Numbered from the stretch's first letter, positions 50,670 to 61,089 are shown. The stretch is DNA of 64,000 bases from Aureimonas endophytica (GCF_014642635.1 NZ_BMIQ01000001.1:868001-932000); one strand, 5' to 3'. Translations and numbers: made by a program. The notes: generated from the sequence alone by a model not told the origin.

Positions 50670-50787
50670 GGCGGCGCGGCGGCGAGAAACAGGGGAGACC
50701 GCGCCGTCATCGCCGCGAAATGGAAAGATGCTGAACGGACCCGATCGGCGCTATAGAGCATCCGACGAGACGCGAGTGATTCGATCG

Positions 50788-51708
50788 ATGGTTCCCGACG
50801 CCTTCGCCAAGCCCGGCCGCTTCCTGCGCGGCAATATCCATACCCATTCGACGCGCTCGGACGGCGCGCTCTCGCCGGAGGAGGTCTGCCGGACCTATCG
50901 CGAGGCCGGCTACGACTTCCTCTGCCTGTCCGACCACTTCCTGGAGCGCTTCGGCTTTCCGGTGGTCGACACGACGCCCTGGCGCGGCGAGGGCTTCACG
51001 ACGATCTTCGGCGCCGAGATCCATGCGCCCGAGAACAGTCATGGCGAGATCTGGCACCTCCTCGCCTGCGGGCTGCCGCTCGATTTCGAACCGCTCGGCG
51101 AGGGCGAGACGGCGGTGCGGCTCGCCGAGCGCGCCGTCGCGGCCGGCGCCTTTCTCGGCATCGCCCATCCGCAATGGTCCTCGCTGTCGATCGAGGACGG
51201 GCGGCAGATGGCGGGCATCGCCCATGCGGTGGAGATCTGGAACACCGGCTGCGCGCTGGAGACCGATCGCGGCGACGGCACGATTCTGCTCGACGCCCTC
51301 CTCAACGAGGGGCACAGGCTCCTCGCCTACGCCGCCGACGACGCGCATTTCAAGTCGCGCGACTGGTGCGGCGGCTGGATGATGGTGAAGGCGGAGGCGA
51401 ACGAGCCGGAGGCGATCCTGGCGGCGATGAAGCGCGGCGAGTTCTATTCCTCGCGCGGCCCGACGATCGAGCATGTCGAGATCGACGGCGCGGCGCTGCG
51501 CGTCGCCTGCTCCCCGGCGCGCGGCGTCGCGGTGGTCGGGCGCGGCTCGCGCGGCGACTATGTCGATGCCGGCGACGGGCGCCTGACCGAGGCCGTCCTG
51601 CCGCTCGAACGCTTCGCCGGCGACTGGTGCCGCGTCGTGGTGATGGACGAGGCCGGGCGGCAGGCCTGGACCAACCCGATCCATCTCGGCCCGCTGCCGC
51701 TGCGCTGA
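50788..51708 (+). CDS. PHP-domain metal-dependent phosphoesterase
   Basis: 306 aa. PHP motifs: H18-T-H20 (RGNIHTHSTRSDG), CLSDH, the Glu-x-His in FGAEIHAPE, HPQWS and the Asp-Asp-His block AADDAHF. It probably hydrolyses a phosphoester with two or three metal ions; the substrate is unknown. The ATG at 50788 begins the conserved part. The DUF1045 gene starts 10 bp after it, suggesting a two-gene operon of phosphate-chemistry enzymes. Confidence 0.85.
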   Translation: MVPDAFAKPGRFLRGNIHTHSTRSDGALSPEEVCRTYREAGYDFLCLSDHFLERFGFPVVDTTPWRGEGFTTIFGAEIHAPENSHGEIWHLLACGLPLDFEPLGEGETAVRLAERAVAAGAFLGIAHPQWSSLSIEDGRQMAGIAHAVEIWNTGCALETDRGDGTILLDALLNEGHRLLAYAADDAHFKSRDWCGGWMMVKAEANEPEAILAAMKRGEFYSSRGPTIEHVEIDGAALRVACSPARGVAVVGRGSRGDYVDAGDGRLTEAVLPLERFAGDWCRVVVMDEAGRQAWTNPIHLGPLPLR

Positions 51709-51718
51709 CGGCGACCGG

Positions 51719-52387
51719 ATGCGCGCCGCCCTCTACTTCACGCCGCCCGCCGACGCCGCTCTGACGCGGGCCGCCGCGCTCTGGCTCGGGCGCGACGCCT
51801 TTTCGGGCGCCGCCACCCGCGCTCCCGATCCGGCGATCGATCCGCTCGTCGCCGATCCCGCGCGCTACGGCTTCCATGCGACGCTGCGCGCGCCCTTCCG
51901 ACCGAAGGACGGCGTGACGCTGGCGGACCTCGCGTCGGCGCTCGACGCCTTCGCCGCGACGCGGCGCGCCTTCGATCTGCCGAAGGCGGTGATCGCGCGC
52001 CTCGACGGCTTCCTCGCCCTCGTGCCGGCTGCGCCCTCCCCCGACCTCGCCGCGCTGGAATCCGCCATTCTCGAAGCCTTCGAACCTTTTCGCGCGCCAC
52101 TCACCGCTGACGAGGTGGCAAGGCGACGGCCCGAGCGCCTCAGCGAGCATCAGCGCAACCTGCTCGACCGCTGGGGCTATCCTTACGTCCGCGACGAATT
52201 CCGCTTCCACATGACGCTGACGAATTCGCTTGCCGGCGACGCGCTGGAGCGGACGGAGACGGACCTGCGCCGGCGCCTCGCCGAATTCGACGGCGCGCCG
52301 CTCGCGATCGGCGGGCTCGCCCTCTTCGTCGAGGAAGAGCGCGGCGCGCCCTTCACCGTCGCGAGGCTCGCACCCTTCGGCGCCTGA
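51719..52387 (+). CDS. DUF1045 (2H phosphoesterase-like) protein
   Basis: 222 aa. Two H-x-T motifs, YGFHATL (about 50-56) and FRFHMTLT (about 160-167), mark the 2H phosphoesterase fold. The N-terminal MRAALYFTPPADAALTRAA and DPARYGFH identify the DUF1045 subfamily, often annotated in phosphonate metabolism next to phn genes. No phn genes are nearby, so that role is doubtful here. It converges on the TetR gene with adjacent stop codons. Confidence 0.85.
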   Translation: MRAALYFTPPADAALTRAAALWLGRDAFSGAATRAPDPAIDPLVADPARYGFHATLRAPFRPKDGVTLADLASALDAFAATRRAFDLPKAVIARLDGFLALVPAAPSPDLAALESAILEAFEPFRAPLTADEVARRRPERLSEHQRNLLDRWGYPYVRDEFRFHMTLTNSLAGDALERTETDLRRRLAEFDGAPLAIGGLALFVEEERGAPFTVARLAPFGA

Positions 52388-53017
52388 TCAGGCCCGGCTC
52401 GGCCGTTCGCGGGAGTAGCTCGCGAACAGGCTGTCCAGGAGCAGCGCGGCGACCTCCATGAGATCATAGCCGCGATCCAGCCGCAGCCAGTCGGAGATCG
52501 CCCCCATCACGGCGCAGCGCAGCGCCGCCGCGGCGAGCTCCGAGGTCCAGCCGGCGCCGAGCTCGCCGGCCTGCCGCGCATGGTCGAAGGCCTCCAGCAC
52601 CGCGCGGTCGAAGGCCTTTTCCTTCTCGCGGCGCTCGGCCAGCGCCTCGCTCATCTCGCCGACATATTCGCAGCGGAAGAGCAGGATCTCGTGCACGCGC
52701 TGTGCATGCCCGTTCGCGACGAAACGGCGCACCATTTCGAGGCCGAGCGCCCGCAGATTGGCGAGCGTGCCGCCGTCGCGCCGCTCGGCCTGTTCCACGA
52801 AGAACTCTTCCTCCGGCGCGCTGACCCGCTCGCACATCGCCTTGAACAGGGCCGCCTTGCCGGAAAAGTGCCAGTAGATGGCCCCCCTCGTCACCTTCGC
52901 CTCGGACGCTATCTGCGACAGCGTGGCGCGGGCGACGCCCTCGCGATGGAAGACCGCTTCCGCCGCGTCCAGAAGGGCATCCCGTGTTTCCTGAGCCTCT
53001 TCCTTGGTCCGACGCAC
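52388..53017 (-). CDS. acrR: TetR/AcrR-family repressor of the RND efflux genes
   Basis: 209 aa. N-terminal TetR helix-turn-helix: ETRDALLDAAEAVFHREGVARATLSQIA, then EAKVTRGAIYWHFSGKAALF. The C-terminal part (about 85-205) resembles the AcrR/TtgR ligand domain. It is divergent from the RND adaptor gene, with a palindromic site between them, so it should repress both and be released by efflux substrates. Confidence 0.9.
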   Translation of the reverse strand: MRRTKEEAQETRDALLDAAEAVFHREGVARATLSQIASEAKVTRGAIYWHFSGKAALFKAMCERVSAPEEEFFVEQAERRDGGTLANLRALGLEMVRRFVANGHAQRVHEILLFRCEYVGEMSEALAERREKEKAFDRAVLEAFDHARQAGELGAGWTSELAAAALRCAVMGAISDWLRLDRGYDLMEVAALLLDSLFASYSRERPSRA

Positions 53018-53032
53018 GAGCCGCTCCCTGTT

Positions 53033-53056
53033 TACATTCAGTCATGAATGTATGTA
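53033..53056. promoter_or_regulatory. AcrR-type operator between the TetR and RND adaptor genes
   Basis: TACATTCA-GTCA-TGAATGTA (53033-53052) is a perfect 8-bp inverted repeat, extended on the right to TGAATGTATGTA. As I recall it, that 12-mer is identical to one half of the E. coli acrAB operator bound by AcrR. It lies 16 bp before the TetR start and 44 bp before the adaptor start. Confidence 0.75.
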
Positions 53057-53099
53057 TGCCGCATTGCAATACACCTTTCGACCCGTGGGTTCGTTTTCG

Positions 53100-54626
53100 A
53101 TGACAGTCAGCCGGAGTCTCTCGATCGCCCTTCTGGCTGGCCTTCTCGCCACCGGCCCGGCCCTCGCGCAACAGAGCGGCGCCAGCAGCGGCGGCGGTGG
53201 CCAGGGGGGCGGCGGCAACGCGGCCGGTTCGGGCGGGCAGCGCGCGGCCGGCGGCGGCCAGGGCGGGCAAGGCGGCGGTCAGGGCGGCCAGCAGCAGCCT
53301 CCGCCGGCCGTGACCGTGATGACCGTCGAGGGCAAGACCCTGCCCATCACCTATGAATATGCCGCGCGCGTCGCGGCCTCCCGCGAGGTCGAGGTGCGGG
53401 CGCAGGTCGGCGGCATTCTCCTGGAGCGCAGCTTCGAGGAAGGCTCGCCCGTGGCGCAGAACCAGGTTCTCTTCCGCATCGATCCGCGCCAGTACCAGGC
53501 GGCGGTCGAACAGGCGAAGGCCTCCGTGCAGCAGGCCGAGGCGCAGCTGACCAACGCCCGGCGCACCGAGGAGCGCCAGCGCTCGCTCGTCCAGTCCGGC
53601 GCGACCAGCACCGCGACGCTCGACGACGCGGTGGCGACGCGCCAGCTGAACGAGGCCCAGCTCGCCGCCGCCAATGCCCAGCTCTACACCGCCAACCTCC
53701 AGCTCACCTATGCGACGGTGAACGCGCCGGTGAGCGGCATCACCAGCCGCGAGCAATTGCCGGAAGGCAGCCTCGTCAGCTCGAACACTCTCCTCACCCA
53801 GATCAGCCAGCTCGACCCGATCTACGTGAACTTCTCGGCCTCCGACACGGAAGCCGTGCAGATCCGCCGGCTGATCGAGAGCGGCGTCGCCTTCGGCAAG
53901 GCGAGCGGCCTGTCGGCCGAGGTCGTGTTCGGCGACGGCAGCACCTATGACAAGACCGGCACGATCGACTTCACCTCGGCGACGATCGACACCAATACCG
54001 GCACGATCTCCTCCCGCGCGGTGTTCGAGAACCCGCAGCAGCGGCTGCTGCCGGGCATGTTCGTGCGCATCTCGATCCAGGGCCTGTCGCTCGACAACGC
54101 CATCGAGATCCCGGCGGCGGCGCTGATGCAGAATCCGCAGGGCCAGTTCGTCTTCACGCTGGACGAGAACAATGTCGCGCAGGTGCGGCCGATCACGGTC
54201 GGGCGCGAGATGAACGAGCAGATCATCGTCGCCTCGGGCCTCAAGACCGGCGACCGGATCGTCACGGAGGGCGTCGTCAAGGTGCGACCGGGCGCGCCGG
54301 TCGCCCCTTCCGCCGCGCCGGCCGGGCAGGATCAGTCCGCGAAGGGCGGCGGCACCGGCCAGCCGGCCGCCGGGGCGGCGGGCGCCCCCGACGCCGGGGC
54401 GCCCAGCGGCTCCGGCGGCGCGGAAGGCGCCAACCAGCCGAAGCCCGCCGCGAACGGCGCCTCGGCGCCGGCGGGCGACAGCGGCGACGGCCAGTCGCTC
54501 GGCAGCGGCGTGCAGTCGCGCGGCGCCGCCCAGGGCCAGGGCGGCGGGCCGGTGGACGCGACGAAGAGCGATGCGAACAACGAGAACGTGAAGGCCACGA
54601 CCTCGAACGGTGGCGCCGCGCAATGA
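53100..54626 (+). CDS. RND efflux periplasmic adaptor (AcrA/MexA type)
   Basis: 508 aa, longer than the usual 370-400. Signal peptide cleaved after ALA (about residue 20). Then about 45 residues of Gly/Gln repeats before the adaptor core ([21 protein letters not shown]; lipoyl half [21 protein letters not shown]; helical hairpin; beta-barrel [14 protein letters not shown]). A tail of roughly 100 residues after about 400 is Gly/Ala/Pro/Asn-rich. It has no lipobox Cys. The ATG at 53100 starts the signal peptide. It overlaps the permease gene by 4 bp. Confidence 0.9.
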   Translation: MTVSRSLSIALLAGLLATGPALAQQSGASSGGGGQGGGGNAAGSGGQRAAGGGQGGQGGGQGGQQQPPPAVTVMTVEGKTLPITYEYAARVAASREVEVRAQVGGILLERSFEEGSPVAQNQVLFRIDPRQYQAAVEQAKASVQQAEAQLTNARRTEERQRSLVQSGATSTATLDDAVATRQLNEAQLAAANAQLYTANLQLTYATVNAPVSGITSREQLPEGSLVSSNTLLTQISQLDPIYVNFSASDTEAVQIRRLIESGVAFGKASGLSAEVVFGDGSTYDKTGTIDFTSATIDTNTGTISSRAVFENPQQRLLPGMFVRISIQGLSLDNAIEIPAAALMQNPQGQFVFTLDENNVAQVRPITVGREMNEQIIVASGLKTGDRIVTEGVVKVRPGAPVAPSAAPAGQDQSAKGGGTGQPAAGAAGAPDAGAPSGSGGAEGANQPKPAANGASAPAGDSGDGQSLGSGVQSRGAAQGQGGGPVDATKSDANNENVKATTSNGGAAQ

Positions 54627-57600
54627 AGTCTCCGCTCGGCTCGACCAAGATCCGCTATTTCTTCGTCCGCCGCCCGATCTTCGCGATGGTCATCTCCATC
54701 GTGATCACGATCGCGGGCGCGGCCGGCATGCTCAACCTGCCGATCGAGCAATATCCCCAGCTCGTGCCGCCGGAAGTCGTGATCAGCGCGTCCTATCCGG
54801 GCGCCAGCGCCGAGACCCTGTCCCAGACCGTCGCCGCGACGATCGAGGAACAGGTGAACGGCGTCGAGAACATGCTCTACATGCGCTCGACCAATTCGGC
54901 CGCCGGCACGACGCAGATCACCGTCACCTTCCGGACCGGCACCGATCCCGATCAGGCGACGATCGACGTCAACAATCGGGTGCAGCAGGCGCTGTCGCGG
55001 CTGCCGACCGAGGTGCAGCGCCTGGGCGTCCAGGTGAATAAGCGGTCGTCCTCGATCCTCGCCGTCGCGACCATGACGTCGAGCGATCCGCGCTACGACG
55101 CGACCTATGTCTCCAACTACGCGCTGCTCTACGTCATCGACCGCATCAAGCGCCTGCCCGGCATCGGCGATGCCCAGCTCTTCGGCCAGCGCGACTATTC
55201 CATGCGTATCTGGCTGCGGCCGGACGCGCTGGCGCAGTACAATCTGACGCCGGCCGACGTGCAGGCGGCGATCCAGGAGCAGAACGCGCAATTCGCCGCC
55301 GGTCAGTTCGGCGCCGAGCCGAACCGCAACGAACTCGCCTTCACCTATTCGGTGACGACGATCGGCCGCCTGCCGGATGCCAGCGCCTTCGAGAACATCA
55401 TCCTGAAATCCGACGCCACCAGCGCCGGCACGCTGCGGCTGAAGGACGTGGCGCGCGTCGAACTGGGCGCCCAGGACTACGGCTTCAACGCCACCTATAA
55501 CGGCAGTTCCACCGTCCCGATCGGCTTCTATCTCCAGCCGGGTGCGAACGCGCTCCAGACGCTGCAGTCGATCCGCTCGGCGATGGACGAGTTGCAGCAG
55601 TCCTTCCCGCAAGGCATCACCTATGCCATCCCCTACGACACGACGAAATTCATCGTCGCCTCGGTCGAGGAGGTGGTGAAGACCTTCATCGAGGCGATCA
55701 TCCTCGTCGTCATCGTCGTCTATCTGTTCCTGCAGAAGTTCCGGGCGACGCTGATCCCGATCATCGCGGTGCCGGTCTCGATCATCGGCACCTTCGGCGC
55801 GCTCCTCGCGCTCGGCTTCTCCATCAACCTCCTGACGCTCTTCGCGCTCGTCCTCGCCATCGGCATCGTCGTCGACGACGCGATCGTCGTGCTCGAGAAC
55901 ACCGAGCGCATCATGGAGGAGGAAGGGCTGCCGCCGCCGGAAGCCGCGACCAAGGCAATGCAGGAAGTCGCCGAGCCGGTCATCGCCATCGTGCTGACGC
56001 TCTGCGCCGTCTTCGTGCCGGTGGCCTTTCTCGGCGGCCTCGCAGGCGTGATGTACCGCCAGTTCGCGGTGACGATCGCCGTGTCGGTGACGATCTCCGG
56101 CATCGTCGCGCTGACGCTGACCCCGGCGCTCTGCGCCCTGATCCTCAAGCCCTCGAAGGGCGAGCCTCTCCTGCCCTTCCGCCTGTTCAACCGCGGCTTC
56201 GAGAAGCTGACCGACGGCTATGTGGCGGGCGTGCGCTTCTTCCTGCGCCATGCCCTTGTTGGCCTCCTGATCTTCGCCGGCATCACGGCGGGCGCGGCCT
56301 ATTTCTTCACCACCATTCCCGGCTCGCTGGTGCCGGAAGAAGACCAGGGCTCGAACTTCGCCGTCGGCATCCTGCCGCCGGCCTCCTCGCTGTCGCGCAC
56401 CACGGAGGTGATGCGCCAGGTGAGCGAGAACGCGCGGAAGAACCCGGCCGTCGCCGATGTCGTCGCCTTCGCCGGCTTCGACCTCCTGGCGGGCACGCAG
56501 CGCACCAGCGCCGGCACGGCCTTCGTCACCCTGAAGGACTGGAGCGAGCGCGACGTCGACGGCCGCAACACGCCGGCTCAGCTGATGGGCGCCAATGCCG
56601 GCATCAAGGACGGCATGGTGCTGGCCTTCAACCAGCCGCCGATCCAGGGCCTGTCGACCACCGGCGGCTTCGAGCTCTACGTGCAGGACCGCACCGGGTC
56701 CGGTGTCCAGGGTCTGGTCGAGACGACCAACAAGCTCGTCGCCGAGGCCTCGAAGCGGCCGGAGCTGACGGGCGTGCGCACCACCTTCTCGCCCAACGTG
56801 CCGCAATATAAGATCGACGTCGATCGCGAGAAGGCCAAGGCGCTCGGCGTGCCGATCGCTGACATCTTCTCCACCATGCAGGCGACCTTCGGCAGCCTCT
56901 ATGTCAACGATTTCACGCTGCTCGGGCGCAACTACCGCGTCAGCCTTCAGTCGGAATCGATCTTCCGCGAGAAGCCGCAGGACCTGAAGTTCGTCTATGT
57001 GAAGGCGACCTCCGGCGCGATGATCCCGCTCGACACGCTCTTGAAGGTGCAGCGCATCGTCGGCCCCGATCTCATCGAGCGCTTCAACGTCTTCACGGCG
57101 GCGAAGGTCACCGGCAATCCGGCGCCCGGCTATTCCTCCGGCCAGGCGCTCCAGGCGATGCAGGAAGTGGCCGGCGACCTGCCGCAAGGCTTCGCCATCG
57201 AATGGACGGGCTCGGCCTATCAGGAACTCGCGACGGGCGGCACCGGCGCGATCGCCATCGGTTTCGGCATGGTGATGGTGTTCCTGATCCTCGCGGCGCA
57301 GTTCGAGCGCTGGTCGCTGCCGCTCGCCGTGATCCTGGCGGTGCCCTTCGCCATGTTCGGCGCCCTCCTCGCCATCTGGCTGCGCGGGCTCCAGAACGAC
57401 GTCTATTTCCAGATCGGTCTCGTCACGCTGGTCGGGCTCGCGGCGAAGAACGCCATCCTCATCGTCGAGTTCATCGTGATGAAGCGCGAGGAGGGCCTCT
57501 CCACCTTCGATGCCGCGCTGGAGGGCGCCCGTCTTCGCTTCCGGCCGATCGTCATGACCTCGCTCGCCTTCATCTTCGGCGTCGTGCCGCTGGCGATCTC

Positions 57601-57805
57601 GTCCGGCGCCGGCTCGGCGAGCCGCCATTCGATCGGCACCGGCGTCATCGGCGGCATGCTGCTCGCGACCTTCGTCGCGATCTTCTTCATCCCGATGTTC
57701 TTCAAGCTCCTGACGCGGGAGCGCAAGGCCGAGCCGAAGAGCGACTCGGATGGCGGCGCGCCGCGCGCCGGCGGCGATGGCGAGGCGGCGCCGGCCGGCG
57801 CCTGA
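54623..57805 (+). CDS. RND multidrug efflux permease (AcrB/MexB, HAE1 family)
   Basis: 1060 aa proton-driven trimeric transporter. Twelve membrane segments with two large periplasmic loops. The proton-relay Asp pair is in [18 protein letters not shown] (TM4) and the Lys in [12 protein letters not shown] (TM10). Expected substrates are drugs, bile salts and solvents. Its ATG overlaps the adaptor stop. No outer-membrane channel gene follows, so a TolC homologue elsewhere must be used. The C-terminal tail is Gly/Ala/Pro-rich. Confidence 0.96.
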   Translation: MKSPLGSTKIRYFFVRRPIFAMVISIVITIAGAAGMLNLPIEQYPQLVPPEVVISASYPGASAETLSQTVAATIEEQVNGVENMLYMRSTNSAAGTTQITVTFRTGTDPDQATIDVNNRVQQALSRLPTEVQRLGVQVNKRSSSILAVATMTSSDPRYDATYVSNYALLYVIDRIKRLPGIGDAQLFGQRDYSMRIWLRPDALAQYNLTPADVQAAIQEQNAQFAAGQFGAEPNRNELAFTYSVTTIGRLPDASAFENIILKSDATSAGTLRLKDVARVELGAQDYGFNATYNGSSTVPIGFYLQPGANALQTLQSIRSAMDELQQSFPQGITYAIPYDTTKFIVASVEEVVKTFIEAIILVVIVVYLFLQKFRATLIPIIAVPVSIIGTFGALLALGFSINLLTLFALVLAIGIVVDDAIVVLENTERIMEEEGLPPPEAATKAMQEVAEPVIAIVLTLCAVFVPVAFLGGLAGVMYRQFAVTIAVSVTISGIVALTLTPALCALILKPSKGEPLLPFRLFNRGFEKLTDGYVAGVRFFLRHALVGLLIFAGITAGAAYFFTTIPGSLVPEEDQGSNFAVGILPPASSLSRTTEVMRQVSENARKNPAVADVVAFAGFDLLAGTQRTSAGTAFVTLKDWSERDVDGRNTPAQLMGANAGIKDGMVLAFNQPPIQGLSTTGGFELYVQDRTGSGVQGLVETTNKLVAEASKRPELTGVRTTFSPNVPQYKIDVDREKAKALGVPIADIFSTMQATFGSLYVNDFTLLGRNYRVSLQSESIFREKPQDLKFVYVKATSGAMIPLDTLLKVQRIVGPDLIERFNVFTAAKVTGNPAPGYSSGQALQAMQEVAGDLPQGFAIEWTGSAYQELATGGTGAIAIGFGMVMVFLILAAQFERWSLPLAVILAVPFAMFGALLAIWLRGLQNDVYFQIGLVTLVGLAAKNAILIVEFIVMKREEGLSTFDAALEGARLRFRPIVMTSLAFIFGVVPLAISSGAGSASRHSIGTGVIGGMLLATFVAIFFIPMFFKLLTRERKAEPKSDSDGGAPRAGGDGEAAPAGA

Positions 57806-57815
57806 GACCCGGAGC

Positions 57816-57838
57816 GGAGACGCGGCTTTCGCGTCTCC
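57816..57838 (+). terminator. Hairpin after the RND permease gene
   Basis: GGAGACGCG-GCTTT-CGCGTCTCC is a perfect 9-bp stem with a 5-nt loop, 10 bp past the stop. No T-run follows directly, though a TTTTT occurs about 20 bp later. Probably ends the efflux operon ahead of kup. Confidence 0.5.
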
Positions 57839-58023
57839 CCGCCGCCGCGACCGGCTTTTTCCCGGCTGCGACCGCGTCGACGGTTGCAATGCGAGAGAAT
57901 TTCCTATTCCTGGCGGCCCGTCATCCTGAACCGCCCCTCGCTCGGGGGTGGTGAATGATGCTATCGCAAGGTTGCGCGCCCGCTCGTCCGCCCGGACGGC
58001 CGGCCGCGTCCCGGAGAAGCTGA

Positions 58024-59922
58024 TTGGCAGTCGACACGGAACAGCCGCATCTCGCCCAGGAGCGCGGCCATGACAATTCGGGCTTCTGGAAGCTCCTGCT
58101 CGGATGCATCGGTGTCGTCTATGGCGATATCGGGACGAGCCCGCTCTATGCGCTGCGCGAGGCGGTGGTGCATGCCGCCGCCGACGGGCTGGAGGATGCC
58201 GAGGTCATCGGCGTCGTCTCGCTGCTCTTCTGGGCGCTGACGCTCGTCGTCACCGTCAAATATATCTGCCTGATCCTCCAGGCCGACAATAACGGCGAAG
58301 GCGGCACGCTCTCGCTGCTCGCCCTCGTGCAGCGCATCATGGGCCGCAAGATGTTCCTGGCGCTGATCGGCGTCGTCGGCGCCTCGCTCTTCTACGGCGA
58401 CGCGGTGATCACGCCGGCGATCTCGGTGCTCTCGGCCATCGAGGGCCTGAAGCTGGTGACGCCCGGCCTCGACCGCTGGATCCTGCCGATCACCACCGTG
58501 ATCCTCGTCCTGCTCTTCGCCGTGCAGAACCGGGGCACCGGCCGAATCGCGGCCCTTTTCGGTCCCATCACTCTCGTCTGGTTCATCGCGATCGGCCTTC
58601 TCGGGCTTCTGCATATCGGCGACCGGCCCGACATCCTCCACGCCCTCAATCCGCTCCGCGCCTTCTTCTTCCTGCTCAGCCACGGCTTCCTGGCGCTGAT
58701 CATCCTCGGCTCGGTCTTCCTCGCCATCACCGGCGCCGAGGCGCTCTATGCCGATATGGGCCATTTCGGCCGCAAGCCGATCCGCGTCGCCTGGATCGTC
58801 CTCGTCTTTCCCGCCCTCGCCCTGAACTATCTCGGCCAGGGCGCGCTGATCATGGCCGACAATTCGGCGCTGGAAAATCCGTTCTACCTCATGGCCCCCG
58901 ACTGGGCCCGCCTGCCGCTCGTCATCCTCGCCGCCATGGCGACCGTGATCGCCAGCCAGGCGGTGATCACCGGCGCCTTCTCCCTCACCCAGCAGGCGAT
59001 CCAGCTCGGCCTCCTGCCCCGGCTGGAAATCCAGCACACGTCGGAGGAACAGTTCGGGCAGATCTATATCCCGAAGGTCAATCTCTTCCTCTTCATCGGC
59101 GTGATGGTGCTGGTCTGGACCTTCCAGACCTCGGGCAAGCTCGCCAGCGCCTACGGCATCGCCGTCACCGGCAACATGATCGTGACCTCGATCCTCGCCT
59201 TCATGTTCTTCTGGAAGTTCTGGAAGTGGTCGCCGATCGTCTCGGCGCTCGTCGTCACGCCCTTCCTCGTGCTCGAATCGGTCTTCCTCGGCTCGAACAT
59301 GCTGAAGGTGCTGGACGGCGGCTATGCCCCGCTCGGCCTCGCCACGGTCCTGACCATCGTCATGTGGACCTGGATGCGCGGCACGCGCATCGTCTATGCC
59401 AAGGCGCGGCGCGAGAGCATCGCGCTGACCGACCTCACCCATATGCTGCAACGCTCGCAGCCGATGCGGGCGCGCGGCACGGCGGTGTTCCTGACCTCGG
59501 ACACGCAGATGGCGCCGAGCGCGCTGATGCACAATCTGAAGCACAACGGCGTCCTGCACGAGCGCAACATCATCATGACGATCGTGGTGGAGAACACGCC
59601 GCGCGTCGCCTTGGAGGACCGGGTGCGGATCGAGCCGATCTCCGACCTCTTCACCCGCGTCTTCCTGACCTTCGGCTATATGGAAGAGCCGAACGTGCCG
59701 AAGGCCCTGTCGCTCGCCAAGAAGAAGGGCCTGAAGTTCGAGATCATGTCGACCTCGTTCTTCCTGTCGCGCCGCGTCTTCCGCGCGACGGCTAATGTCG
59801 GCATGCCGCAATGGCAGGACCGGCTCTATATCTCCATGGCGATCTCGGCGGCCGACACGTCCAACTACTACTGCCTGCCGACCAACCGCGTCGTCGAGAT
59901 GGGCCAGCAGTTCACGATCTGA
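58024..59922 (+). CDS. kup: Low-affinity potassium uptake protein Kup
   Basis: 632 aa, K+/H+ symporter of the KUP/HAK/KT family with about 12 membrane segments and a cytoplasmic C-terminal domain (from about 460). The family block GVVYGDIGTSPLYALRE starts at residue 30 and GDAVITPAISVLSAIEGL follows. The start is a TTG: GGAG lies 7 nt upstream (58014-58017) and the family N-terminus fits; no ATG is available at the right place. Confidence 0.95.
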   Translation: MAVDTEQPHLAQERGHDNSGFWKLLLGCIGVVYGDIGTSPLYALREAVVHAAADGLEDAEVIGVVSLLFWALTLVVTVKYICLILQADNNGEGGTLSLLALVQRIMGRKMFLALIGVVGASLFYGDAVITPAISVLSAIEGLKLVTPGLDRWILPITTVILVLLFAVQNRGTGRIAALFGPITLVWFIAIGLLGLLHIGDRPDILHALNPLRAFFFLLSHGFLALIILGSVFLAITGAEALYADMGHFGRKPIRVAWIVLVFPALALNYLGQGALIMADNSALENPFYLMAPDWARLPLVILAAMATVIASQAVITGAFSLTQQAIQLGLLPRLEIQHTSEEQFGQIYIPKVNLFLFIGVMVLVWTFQTSGKLASAYGIAVTGNMIVTSILAFMFFWKFWKWSPIVSALVVTPFLVLESVFLGSNMLKVLDGGYAPLGLATVLTIVMWTWMRGTRIVYAKARRESIALTDLTHMLQRSQPMRARGTAVFLTSDTQMAPSALMHNLKHNGVLHERNIIMTIVVENTPRVALEDRVRIEPISDLFTRVFLTFGYMEEPNVPKALSLAKKKGLKFEIMSTSFFLSRRVFRATANVGMPQWQDRLYISMAISAADTSNYYCLPTNRVVEMGQQFTI

Positions 59923-59928
59923 CGAGGC

Positions 59929-59955
59929 GGCGGGCATCGCCCGCCTTGGTCTTCC
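59929..59955 (+). terminator. Hairpin after kup
   Basis: GGCGGGC-ATC-GCCCGCC is a perfect 7-bp stem with a 3-nt loop, followed by TTGGTCTTCC. It starts 6 bp past the kup stop codon. A plausible weak intrinsic terminator. Confidence 0.5.
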
Positions 59956-60017
59956 ACCGTCTCGGATCGGCGTGCTAGAGGCGGGCGGCGAGCGCTCCAG
60001 GGACGGAAAAAGACGTG

Positions 60018-60650
60018 ATGGACGACGGACTTGCCCCGCCGCCCCTGCTCAAGCGCCGGCTCGCGGAGATCCTTCTCGCGATCGCCCGCGACGAAAGCCG
60101 CGAGCGCGTCTCGGTCGCCGATCTGGTGACCGCGCTCCAAGACCGTGCCTTCGGCGCGCTGATGCTGATCTTCGCCGTGCCGAACGCCATCCCGACGCCG
60201 CCGGGCACCTCGGCCATTCTCGGCGCGCCGCTGATCTTTCTCGCCGCGCAGCTCACCTTCGGGCGCAAGCCCTGGCTGCCGGCGGTGATCGCCAACCGCT
60301 CCATGCTGCGGGCCGACTTCGCGAAGATGATGGAGCGCGTCGCGCCGTGGATCGTGCGGGCCGAACGCCTGCTGCGGCCGCGCCTCGGCTTCCTCGCCCG
60401 GCCGCCCGGCGAGTATCTGATCGGAGCGCTCTGCCTCCTGATGTCGGTGATCCTGTTCCTGCCGATCCCGCTCGGCAACATGCTGCCGGCCGTCACCATC
60501 TGCGTCCTGTCGCTGGCGCTTCTGGAGCGCGACGGCCTCTGGGTGCTGGTCGGTCTGGTGCTGTCCGTCCTGTCGGCGGTGATCGTCTCGGGCGTGGTGC
60601 TCGTGGCGATCGAGGCGGCTCTCCTCCTGATCGAGCGCGTCTTCGCCTGA
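60018..60650 (+). CDS. exoD: ExoD family exopolysaccharide synthesis protein
   Basis: 210 aa, polytopic. ExoD signature: RVSVADLVTALQDRAFGALMLIFAVPNAIPTPPGTSAILGAPLIFLAAQL in the first half, then four hydrophobic segments to the C-terminus. ExoD is needed for exopolysaccharide production and nodulation in Sinorhizobium; its biochemical role is unknown. The ATG at 60018 is preferred over the GTG immediately before it. Confidence 0.88.
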   Translation: MDDGLAPPPLLKRRLAEILLAIARDESRERVSVADLVTALQDRAFGALMLIFAVPNAIPTPPGTSAILGAPLIFLAAQLTFGRKPWLPAVIANRSMLRADFAKMMERVAPWIVRAERLLRPRLGFLARPPGEYLIGALCLLMSVILFLPIPLGNMLPAVTICVLSLALLERDGLWVLVGLVLSVLSAVIVSGVVLVAIEAALLLIERVFA

Positions 60651-60654
60651 ACGG

Positions 60655-61089
60655 TCAGCCGTTGCCGCTGGGCGGGCTGTAGCTGCGCAGGATGTCCTTC
60701 AATTCCGGCTCCTCGACGAGATCGGCCGCTTCCGACCGGCCGAACCATTGCCGGCGGCGCTGCAGCGCCTCCCGCCAGTTCTCCTCCAGCCGCTCCACCT
60801 TCAGCGGAAAGACGCGGACGGTGCAGCGGATCATGCTGCCGTCGTCGGTGAGCTTGTCGTAGTCGAAGGAGCCGACCGCCTTGCGGCGCGGCTTGCCGAT
60901 GACGCCCGCCTCCTCGAAGGCCTCGCGCGCCGCCGCCTTGTGCGGCGGCAGGAGCCGCATCGGCCAGCCCTTCGGCACGATCCAGCGGCCCGTGCCGCGC
61001 GTCGTCACGAGAAGAACTTCGATCTCCCCGTCCTGCCCGATGCGATAGGGAAGCGCACCATACTGCTTGTTGCGCTTCGAAGAGGCCAT
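60655..61089 (-). CDS. NUDIX hydrolase
   Basis: 144 aa. The C-terminal half of the Nudix box is intact (REAFEEAGV), but the first Glu of the canonical G-x5-E-x7-REUxEExGU is replaced by Leu in GWPMRLLPPHKAAAREAFEEAGV-type spacing. Diphosphoinositol polyphosphate hydrolase-like members share GWP at this place. The substrate is unknown. The ATG at 61089 is chosen because the upstream frame lies in promoter sequence. It converges with exoD, 4 bp apart. Confidence 0.85.
   Translation of the reverse strand: MASSKRNKQYGALPYRIGQDGEIEVLLVTTRGTGRWIVPKGWPMRLLPPHKAAAREAFEEAGVIGKPRRKAVGSFDYDKLTDDGSMIRCTVRVFPLKVERLEENWREALQRRRQWFGRSEAADLVEEPELKDILRSYSPPSGNG

Noticed and set aside
54332-57889. 1185-codon minus-strand frame opposite the RND genes
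   Set aside because: Composition is Arg/Asp/His/Gly-rich without domains, and it covers two well-supported plus-strand genes; antisense artefact.
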